A stretch of DNA of 64,000 nt from Zizania palustris (taxonomy: Eukaryota > Streptophyta > Magnoliopsida > Poales > Poaceae). The notes beneath the pieces were generated by a model. It saw only the letters and a program-made list of their open reading frames with translations. It was not told the origin of the DNA and ran no database searches. Numbering within the stretch: position 1 is the first letter of the stretch; each line of letters begins with the position of its first letter. The position numbers were made by a program, and so were the translations under genes. The stretch spans positions 23,469,034-23,533,033 of the forward strand of contig JAAALK010000082.1 in NCBI GenBank assembly GCA_019279435.1, read 5' to 3'. Below are positions 23,092-33,255 of the stretch, in pieces.

Positions 23092-25850
23092 TCAGTGGCT
23101 GTAAGTGGGAGCAAATGGTCCGGCACCGAGTTTAGCAAAAGAGCTAAACCAGTGTCGAGCCATCTGCTCAAAAGACGGAAAGCAGAAATCATCAGAAAAG
23201 TTTGGACCAAAATGCGGCTCAAAGCGCGGTCCTCGGTTTCTGCCTGAAGCCTCGGCCACGAGGTCCAGGACCGTAGCCAAAATGGCCTAGAGCTCTGCCG
23301 GAACGACCACCACCAACTGGAGTACGAGCAAGAAAGTCGTCTCCTCTACCACCACCTACACGACGCGGCCTGGCCTCCAGCCTCTCCCCGCGTCGAGGAA
23401 ACTCTCAGTCTACCACCCTGCTGGTAGAACTGCTCCTGACCACCACGAGCACGCTCTGCTCTCTCAACCCGCTTCCTCCTGAAGCAAAACTCCGCAAGAT
23501 GCCCGTCTCTCTGACAATACTCGCAATGGTAAGTGGGCTTCTTGGAATGTGGTTGAGGTTTGGGGTTCTTGGGCTTAGTGGTGTTTGGTGTCGGCTTCTT
23601 GGGTTGAGAGGGTCCAGGAAGAGAGTCAAGAGAAGTGTGGAGGTGTTTGGGCTTTGGAACCCAGATGGGCTTCTTGGGTGGAGCTTTGGGTGGTTCATGG
23701 ATCACTCCATCCTTGGGCTGACAAGCCTGGGAAGACTCAGTGGAATGGGTCTTGGGATATCTCTGCTCAGGAGTCATTTTACTCCACTCCACTGCCCGGC
23801 TAATGGCACTCTCAAAGTTAGCCTTGGTATAGGTGTAACCTACCCCAAACCCATCCTTCCTCTTGAACTGCTGGATCATCATGCCGAGCTGAGGCTCTCT
23901 GGCACTGATCCAACTCAGGATAGAACGGAGGTAAAAGTTCTCATTCTGAGAATCAGCTAGCTCCTCTCTCAAGGCAGCTAGAACCTCCACCTGAGACAAG
24001 CAGGTCTCACACTCGCTATCTATCTGGACAGACTTCTCGGCTTTCAGCTTAATCAACTCAAGTCTAAGAGACAGACAGTTCTCACAGACAGTGGGTGGAA
24101 CTGACAATGTCTCAAGCTCTAGCCTAGTCTGCGCTAGCTCAACTCTCACTCTCTCCAAATTACCCAGATGCTCATCGCCCTTGGCTTTCAGCTCAGCTAA
24201 ACTGGCAAGATAAGATGGGCAATCAGCACAGGGTACGACGACAGTGGCTTGAGCATCTTTCAACTCCAGCTGAGCGCTTTCAAGCTCAGTGGCCAAAGCG
24301 TCCCTCTCATCAACCCTTTCTGTGTACCTGGACTTCAGAGTCGACAGGTCACACAGAAGCACCTCACACTTTGGGCACTCACTGCTATCACCCAAGCAAG
24401 GGGAAGAAGATAGACTCTCAATTCTGCCGTTGGCCACGGCAAGCTCACTCTCTAACTCATCTATCCTCTTCTTAGCCCCTCTAAGCAGTTTTTCCCGATA
24501 CTTTAACTCCTGACGATTGCTTTCAAGTAAATCAACGATTTCGCGTTCATAGGATGATACCTTTTCGTTGTCGTCGTCGTCGGAGTCATCGGAGGAGCTC
24601 TTCTCTTCCTTATCCCCAAGAGCCATTGAGCAGAAGCTCTTGCGGGATCTTCGGCGCTGATGTGAGCGGCTCTTCGGTCTGTCCCCGAAGGCCATGAAGC
24701 AAAGGCCTGCTGGATCATCCTTGTCCTTCCCCTTCCTGATGATGATCTCCTCATCGCTTGAGCTCGATGAAGAGGAAGAAGACGTGGACCGCTTGGAGTA
24801 GCTCTTCTCCATCTCAGCGAAGAAGGCCTTGTCGCGCTTCTTGTTCTCTCGCCGGTAGTCCTTCAGGGCCTTTCTGAAGAATCTGGTTTTGGCTTGCCCT
24901 TGTTGAAGGAGGAGCTGACGTGCTTGCCGGAGTCGTGGAAGCCACTACCGGTGCCCTTCTATGGCCATTGCGCTTGGGGCAGTCGGCGATGAAGTGTCCT
25001 GGATCACCACACTCAAAGCACCCGGTCTTTGTGCCGTGTCTTTGAACATCCTTTTGTCATAAACACGACGCACCCGGTTGTTAAACAGACACAGATCATC
25101 ATCTCCCAAAGACTCAAGCTGGTCCTCAGTGATAGACATCAAAGAGAACCCAGCACAGCTCACAGAAGAGGGATCGACAGAAGGTGTAGCAAGAGCCAGA
25201 GACTTTGATCCAGAGCCAGTGAGATTTGATCTCAACTGGGTATCAACCTCGGTGGCCTTCAGCTTGCTAAACAACTCAGAAATGGTCAAGGTATCATAAG
25301 ATGTGCTCTCAATGATAGAGGATACCTTGATCTCCCAGATCTTTGGGTCCAAGGTATGGAGAACCTTGAGCGCCTGTTCGTGATCTGAGACTAACTGAAC
25401 ACCCTCAGCCTTGTTGTCCCGAAGCTTGTTTATGATCGACTGAAAACGACCAAACAACGCTTCAACAGATTCACCCGGCTTTTGTGTGAAGTTCTCGTAC
25501 TCACGCCGGTAGGTCTGATAGAGCCGAGCCTTGACCTGAGCTGTCCCCTCATGGTGTGCCTGGAGGGTAGCCCAGATCTCTCTCGCAGTGGAGAGATGGC
25601 TCACACGCTCAAACTCAGTGGGACCCAAACCAGAAAACAAGATGTTCACCGCTTTGCTATTGTTCACATGCTGGGCGATGATACCAGGAGAATCACGCTC
25701 AGCAACTGGCAATATGACAAACGTAGCGTGAATGCAAATGTCCCAGATGTCCGAGCTTTGGCTCATGAGATAGGCTCGCATGCGAGTCTTCCAGTAATTA
25801 TGGCCATAAGCTTCCAAGGACGGGACCTTGCCAGGAGACGTCATGATCAC
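23092..25850 (-). pseudogene. gag: gag of copy 1, second assembly, with homopolymer frameshifts
   Basis: Identical to the intact gag at 6555-9314 over long stretches: residues 1-292 or so in 24945-25850 and the coiled-coil half in 23346-24812. The frame is broken by one-base changes in runs: TTTTT to TTTT near 24886, TTTT to TTT near 25041, an added T near 23237 and an added A near 23400. The other assembly has an open frame at each place, so these are likely errors. Confidence 0.85.
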
Positions 25851-25895
25851 TACTGGGGTTTAGAACCGGTTAAGGTATGGAAAAACCCTAACCAG

Positions 25896-25907
25896 GCTCT
25901 GATACCA
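25896..25907 (-). promoter_or_regulatory. Primer binding site of copy 1 (second assembly)
   Basis: TGGTATCAGAGC on the minus strand, two bases from the 5' LTR. Confidence 0.9.
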
Positions 25908-25909
25908 CT

Positions 25910-28128
25910 TGTAGGACCGATGTAGCGACCAGAGGGGGGTGAATGGGCGCCTAAAAATTCTTTCGAATCAATGGCCTGCTCCCAACACCCAACGCACCTC
26001 AAAAGACTAGGCAGCAAAATGTAAACAGATCATCGAATTCTAAAAGTATCTAGCCTAGAAACGACCGGTGTCCTAGACAAAGAAACACCAATATAGTGCT
26101 AATAGGCAGATAAGTACAACATTCAACACATGGGCAGATCAGAGTTTACCATAGCAATTTAACTGAGTACAAATAAAAGGATGAGAAAGTTACTGTTCAA
26201 AGTTGTCTCCTGTTTGAAACCTGACGAAGCCTGCAGTGTCCATGCCGAAGCCTGCTTTGACGTCCTAGTACGAAGGATGAAGAAGTCGAAGCCGTGTAGT
26301 ACAGTTCGGTGAAGGATATAGCAACCTTCGAAGTCTACTTCGGTTCGGATAAGCTTCGAAACTGAACAAACAAATTCGGACACACTTCGAACCAGCGAAG
26401 ACCCCCGAAGTAACAAACAATGCACCTGCAAAGCTGGCTTCGAATAATGTTGTGCGAAGTCTAGCAGCTTATCGAAGCACTGCCGAAGTGGTAGCTTCGA
26501 ACCGAAGTCAGCACGGACAGCAAGCAAGGCAAAAATTACCTTCGCACAGGAAACAATACGGACAAGCAAACTTCGAAACAAGACAGCTTCGCACAACTAG
26601 AGACAAATATGTGCAAGGCTTCGAAGAACAAAAAAACTGCGAAGTCTAAACTTCGAACACAAAAAGTTGCGAAGTGCCTTCGAACAAAATGAGGTCCCAG
26701 CGAAGCCTTTCTGTCCGAAGTCTGCCAAAACCTACTTCGAAACCGAAGTCCCCTCACGCAATAGCTCCGAACCAACGAAATTAGAGCCGAAGTTTTCTAA
26801 CCAAAACCAGTCTAAACTCACAGCTTCGTAGCAGACTTCGCAAAGGCCTAAAGTTTGAATATCACTGAAGCCGAAGCCTCTAGAATAATTCGAACGACTT
26901 GAACTAAGACTTCGGGAGCAGCCTTCGAACAACACTCTTCAGAGATGCATAAAAAAAAATTTCCGCCGAAGAAGAAATCGGAGTTGACAGAAACGTAGGC
27001 TGTAGATCTCTGAAGCTAGCAGCAAAAGACCCTTAGGCCATCATGACGCACAACGCTTCTTGTGGGACCCACTCAAGTGTAGCACAAAATAATGATGAAG
27101 ACAAAACTTAAATCCAGACACCAGTTTCAGAAAGAACAGTGCACAGACGAAGAACAGTACTGCAGCTCTACAGAAAATAGGCCATAGAGGCTATCAAGTC
27201 CGATTCAGTGGAAATAGAACAGCCGTACTAGTGGGCATAAGAGTTGATTCTGGACTGCGGACAAGGAGCCCAAAAATAAACTAATCCAATCACACAGATC
27301 GAGAAACCAAAAACCGCGGCCACGCACGAGGGCTACGAGACAAAAAGAATAAATCTGAGTAGCGATTTCTTAACGTGCCTGATGGAAACAACGGCGGCGT
27401 GTGATTTCCAGATCCGAACGGAACACCGGCGGCGGTGAAGATGAACACTCAGGAAAAGATGACCCAATCTTTTTGCTGGATTAAAATGTATTACAGAATG
27501 GGTAACCCTAACCTTAGGCTATTGGGACCTATTTATAGGCAGCCCAATAAATGGGTAAAAAGAAGAAATAACCTTGGGGTCTTTACAGACACTGAAATAA
27601 ATGGAAAAGACTAAACTACCCTTAGGATATTTTTACAGACTTAACTGACTGACTGTGGGCCTAGGGACAAAATAGTAAACTCCTATTTACAGATGACTTA
27701 TCCCGGAAGCTAAGCTTTCGTAGCGACTACGGCTTCTCTTCTGGACAGTCTGATGCGAGATCAGCGGTCGTCAGTTTTGCGCCGAAACTGACAAAGCGTC
27801 CACCGACTTTGCACCAGGTACCCCGGATTGGACCGGCCCAACTCCGCAGCTCTCTCAGCCCGGCAATCGCTCACCGCCCGTCTACCTGAGTCAATCCTGG
27901 TCAACAGTCCAGTGGATCCTCTGCTGCTCCTAGCCCATGTACCCGGATTGGGCCAGCCCGACTTCACGGCCTCCTCTGCCCGACAGTCGCTCGCTGCCCG
28001 TGTACCTGAGTCACACGCGGCCCAGACGCAGCAGATCATCTCTCTCTTTCAGTCCTCTTTGACTATCGTTGACAATGACTCATCACATCTGGAGCCATGA
28101 GGCCCACGCTATTCAGCATGGCTCCTCA
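25910..28128 (-). repeat. 5' LTR of copy 1 (second assembly, 2219 bp)
   Basis: Same ends as 9374-11587, with an intact TATA box at 27528-27539 (minus). The five-base length difference comes from one-base indels. Confidence 0.92.
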
Positions 28129-28726
28129 AGTCCAACCCTAGGGATTGGGGCCCTATTTATAGGCTGCCCAACACTAGGAATATTCCACCAGACCCTTAGG
28201 GTTTTTTACAGACGCTAAATAAAGGAAATGACTCAACTGCCCTTAGGTATTTTTACAGACACAACTGACTGACTGTGGGCCTAGAGATACAGATGACTTG
28301 TCCGGAACCTGAACTTTCATAGCGACTACGACTTCTCTTCTGGACAGTCCGATACAAGATCAACGGTTGTCAGTTTTGCGCCGAAACTGACAAAGCCTCC
28401 ACCGACTTTGCACCAGGTACCCGGATTGGGCCGACCCGATTCCGCAGCTCTTTCAGCCGGCAATCACTCACCGCCCGTGTACCTGAGTCAATCCTGGTCA
28501 ACAGCCCAGTGGGTCTTCTGCTGCTCCTGGCCCATGTACCCAGATTGGGCCAGCCCGACTTCGCAGCCTCCTCTGCCCGACAGTCGCTTGCTGCCCGTGT
28601 ACCTGAGTCACACGCGGCCCATGAAACAACAGATCTCCTTTCTTCTTCTGTCCTCTTTGACTATCATTGACAATGACTCATCACATCTAGAGCCATGAGG
28701 CCCACGCTATTCAGCATGGCTCCTCA
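28129..28726 (-). repeat. 3' LTR of copy 2, part right of the copy 1 insertion
   Basis: Starts at the target sequence AGTCC and ends TCCTCA before a polypurine tract. TATA box CCTATAAATAGG (minus) at 28152-28163. The left part of this LTR lies beyond copy 1, outside the window. Confidence 0.92.
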
Positions 28727-30071
28727 ATCTCCCCCTTGATGAGTGCATTGTCAACACTCCTCTTTTTCAGCTCTTCAGCACCTGCGAGCAAATGTGGAAA
28801 CACGAAAACAAAAACACAAGAAAACAAAGAAGAAGAAAAATAAGGTAAAAGTTTAACCCTAATGACCAAAAGCCAAACACAAGCAAGAAGCGGTCATTAT
28901 GGTTAACCAAAAGTAAAAGCTCAACATGAGTGCGATCTCAGAAATATCAACAAGGGTATCAAAAGAGTAAGGACAAATGGGACAAAGACTCCCCCTTAAA
29001 CTCACATTCCAAGATTTCTCCCCCTTGTTGACAAGTGAACTCATCAAGCACTCAAAAGAGACACAGACTCCCCCTGAAATGCAACTCCCCCTAGAAATAT
29101 GCAATGAATGTAACTAGAGTGCAGGTGGAGTGAATAAAGCATGCTTCTCAGATATGATTGACTGCAATTACAACATCTAACAAATACAGCAAAAGACATA
29201 CTGTTAACGATACATGGCATGATCAGTGCAACAGATGATATCTAAAGAAAGTCATTAGCACACATTTTTCAGTTTTTGCAAACAAAAGCATCACCACATG
29301 TTCCAGTAAACACGCAAGGTAAAGCATGAGATGCAAAAGCTAACTGATATCTACCAAGATAAGCATTGTCCAAAACAAAGTGCTTCAGCAAACTTGTTAT
29401 CATTTCAAAGTTCAAGCTTTTTCTTTTCTTTTTTTATTTATGCCAGGGGTTATTTGCATGTCAAGCCTTATGCTAACCGACCAAGTCAAGCCTAGGCCAG
29501 AACTGGACCATCAAAAGCTTAAGACATTGGTCTTGGCATACATTATACTGTCCTAGTTCATACCAAAGTGCTATGGTACGCAGTCTAGAACAATGCAATG
29601 TGACAAAAACAAACCCACCTATATCTTTTCAAGTTATGCATAAAGAGCATGGAATTTTCATTTTTTTTCTTCATTTTCATCATTTTTACAGCACATTTCC
29701 ATGTTTTAAAGCAGAAAGATGTCCAAGTTGCTTGTTTGCATCTAAGTCAAGAACTAGCTACAAGGCATGTAACAGATAGCAAAAACATTCAGCCTACACA
29801 TGCTAGTTACCAGAAGCAATGGTGATCATTTTTCAAGTTTTATAGCATAAAAGCCATGCATATGACAGATATCAGACATATCAAGTGAACTGAACTAAAA
29901 CATGATCATTGACAAGTATTCAAAAACATGTACCAGCTAGAATGAGTAAAGCAGTTCAATCATATAACAGAAGCAGACTCTAAGGTGTGATATGTGAATA
30001 TGCATGATATGAACACACACAAAAAGACTCAAGAAAAGAGTAAAGAAGAAAGAAAACTGACGCAAAATATC
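28727..30071 (-). other. 3' non-coding region and polypurine tracts of copy 2
   Basis: Polypurine tracts (minus-strand GGGGGAG type) at about 28729-28737, 28988-28996, 29018-29026, 29067-29074 and 29083-29090. No gene or envelope-like frame follows up to the pol stop at 30072. Confidence 0.8.
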
Positions 30072-33000
30072 CTAGAAAGGATACACAACACCCAAATCCC
30101 CTCGTAAACGCTCAAAGGTAGACTGATCTAGGGGTTTGGTGAAAATATCAGCCAACTGATGATGGGTGTCAACATGAACAAGGTCAATGACACCTTTCTC
30201 ATATTGATCCCGCAGAAAGTGAAAGCGCACATCAATGTGTTTGGTTTTTGAATGGAGACATGGGTTTTTCCCTACACTAATTGCACTGGTGCTGTCGCAA
30301 AACAAGGGAACTCTGGTAGGAAAGAACAACCCAAAATCTCGTAGAGTGGAAATCATCCAAACCAACTGTGAGCAGCAGCTACGTACTCAGCCTCTGTGGT
30401 CGAAAGAGCAACTCCAGATTGCTTTCGAGAAGACCAAGAGACAAGAGAAGAACCAAGAAACTGGCAAGTACCGGAAGTCCACTTGCGATCCAACCGGCAC
30501 CCACCAAAGTTGGCATCCGAAAATCCAGATAGATCGAGAGATGATGAAGCTGAATAGTAAAGACCAAGATCGGGCGCATAAGTAAGATACCTGAATATGC
30601 GCTTGACAGCTTGCCGATGAGACGTGCGAGGTGAAGACTGGAAGCACGCGCACAGTCCCACGGCGAACTGAATGTCCGGTCTGGTCGCCATCAAGTACAG
30701 CAGTGAGCCGATCATCCCTCGAAACTCCCTTTCATTGACCTTGATGCCGCTCTCGTCCTTGTCCAGACCCCCAGATGTGCCCATCGGGGTCATCTGCGGC
30801 TTCAACTCCCCACCAAAGTCAAATTTCTTAAGCATATCGCGAGTGTACTTACCTTGGTGGATGAAGGTGCCGTCCTTGGTCTGCTTGATCTGGAGTCCTA
30901 AGAAGTACTTAAGCTCACCCATGAGGCTCATCTCAAACTCACTGTGCATCTGCTCAGAAAACTTGGACACAAGATCATTAGTAGTACTGTCAAAAATAAT
31001 ATCGTCCACATAAATCTGAGCGACTAAGAAATCTGAAGCAACTCTGAGCAGAAAGAGAGTCTTATCCACAGAACCCATCACAAAGCCCTTCCCCAACAAA
31101 AATTGCTTCAACCGGTCATACCAAGACCTGGGGGCTTGCTTCAACCTGTATAAAGCTTTTTGCAATTTAAAAACATGTCGAGGAAACTTGGGGTTCTCAA
31201 AACCGGGGGCTGCCTAACATAAACTTCCTCCTCTATGAACCCGTTCAGAAAAGCACTCTTAACGTCCATTTGAAAAAGCTTAAAACCCTTCGAAGTGGCA
31301 AAAGCTAAGAGAATGCGAATGGACTCAAGACGGGCAACATGGCGAAAGTTTCTTCAAAATCAATACCCTCTTTTTGGCAAAAACCCTGGGCAACTAGTCG
31401 AGCTTTGTTGCGCACCACAACCCCATCTTCTCCTTGTTTGTTCTTGAACACCCACTTGGTGCCTATGGGGTTGCATCCTTGTGGCGGCTCAACTAATGTT
31501 CAAACCCGATTGCGGACAAAATTCTCAAGCTCTTCTTGCATAGTATTAATCCAATTTGAATCAGAAAGAGCATGAAAAACATCTCTGGGCTCAAAAGATG
31601 CAAAAAAAGCAGATTCAGCAAACACAGCAAGAGAGGCATTAGATGAACGCAAAGTTCTCTCAGTCAAATCACCTATGATGAGCTCTGAGGGATGGTCACG
31701 CTGAACTGCTCGGGTTCCCTAGTGATCTGAAGTCACCTCACCAGAGTCAGCAGTTGGCACCTCTGGACTCGACTGAGGGGGCTCGATCATAGTGGAAGAA
31801 GTGATCAGAGGTCCACCCTCATCCTCAGTCGAAGTCTCAGAAGGTGTGGGCTCTGCAGGGGGTGCAGAAGGCCCACCCTCATCAGCAGCAGGAGTATCCT
31901 CATCTTCCTCGAAGATGGACTCTCCGAGCTCATCATCACCAGAAGGCTCAAAAGAAGGAGTCAAAGAAGGCAAGGACTCATCAAATGAAACTTCGCAAGT
32001 CTCGACAAGCTGCTGGGTTTCGAGTCTCCAAACATGGAAACCTCGAGAATGCAATGCATAACCAAGAAAAACACCATCCCAGCAACGAGACTCAAACTTG
32101 TCCAAATGCCCTCCCTTCTTGAGCACAAAGCACTTGCAGCCAAACGCTCGCAAGTGGCTCACCTTGGGCTGTCTGCCAAACCGCAGTTCATATGATGTCT
32201 TACCAAGGTAAGCTCTAAGAAAGATGCGGTTGGCCAGATAGCAAGTCGTGTTCATGGCTTCAGCCCAAAAATGCCTAGGAGTCATGTGCTCATCGAGCAT
32301 CGTCTTGGCCATCTCGACTAGTGTGCGGTTCTTTCGTTCCACAACGCCGTTCTGTGGGGGAGTGTAAGGTGAAGAAAACTGATGGTCAAGACCTTGATCA
32401 CTACAGAAACTGACGAACTGAGAGTTCTTGAACTCAGAGTCGTTGTCGGAGTGAATTGCTCGCATCCGACCATTGTTCTCATTCTTCAGCTTCAAAATCA
32501 GGTCATGAACAAACTGAAAAGTTTCATCCTTAGACTCCAAAAAGAAAACCCACGAGAATCGAGAGAAGTCGTCAACAATGACAACCGCGTACCACTTCCC
32601 ATCGACTGAGCATACCCGAGCTGGACCGACAGTGTCCAAGTGTAAAAGCTCGCCCGGATACGAAGTCATCACCTGAGTCACAGGTGAGTGAGAAGCGGCA
32701 ACCATTTTCCCATGACGACAGGGATGACAAACTAGATCTTTCTCCATTTTAAGCTTGGGCAATCCTCGGATGAGGTCCATAGAGCTTAACCTGACTAGCA
32801 TATCAAAACTCAAATGGCCTAACCTCCTATGCCACTTCCAGAGCTCAGAGGAAGATCCAGCTATCAAACAGCGAGAAGGGCCAAAAGAACTGGAGAAGTC
32901 AATTCGAAAAACTTTACCAAATGGTAAAATCTGGCAAATCAAAGACCCTCTAGAATCAAACACAGAAGAATTGCCCTTCTTAAAATGCACTTCCAAACCA

Positions 33001-33253
33001 TCCTCAAGAAGTTGCAATACAGAAATCAAATTGAAATTCAAGTTTCTAACCAAAGCAACGTTCTTTAATGAAAATGGTCTGAAATGCGAATTGAGCCAAT
33101 GCCACTTACTTTCCCTTGACCACTGTTCCCGAATGTGATGTACTCTTTGGAGCTCGGGGGAGTGAGACTGGAGAACCATCTGCGATGTCCCGTCATGTGG
33201 CGAGAGCATCCTGAGTCCATAATCCAAACATCCTCCAGTCCCCGATCCTGCAC
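30072..33253 (-). pseudogene. pol: pol of copy 2 (protease, integrase, reverse transcriptase, RNase H), disrupted
   Basis: The domains are in copia order. The protease DSG lies near 33215. The integrase has its zinc motif, SDN and VVERKNR motifs; the Gly usually following SDN is Asp here. Reverse transcriptase has YVDDIIF near 31010 and RNase H has STTEAEY near 30385. Disruptions: a one-base loss in an A run near 33071, which the first assembly (16496-16501) does not have; TAG at 31719-31721 where copy 1 has CAG; a Trp codon changed to TGA near 31499; a lost G near 31205; and a 10-bp deletion near 30380. The last is real, the first probably an error. Confidence 0.88.
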
Positions 33254-33255
33254 AA

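Larger units (their letters stand above)
18487..28128 (-). mobile_element. Sirevirus copy 1, second assembly of the same insertion
   Basis: Repeats 1870-11587 in order and content, including the same integration junction into copy 2 (AGTCC at 28129). It also shares the 5' LTR variants that separate this LTR from the 3' LTR, for example CAAAGCTGG and CTGCCGAAG near 26428 and 26480. Positions 18487-21700 are full of one-base losses. The remainder is good but with some homopolymer indels. Confidence 0.88.
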
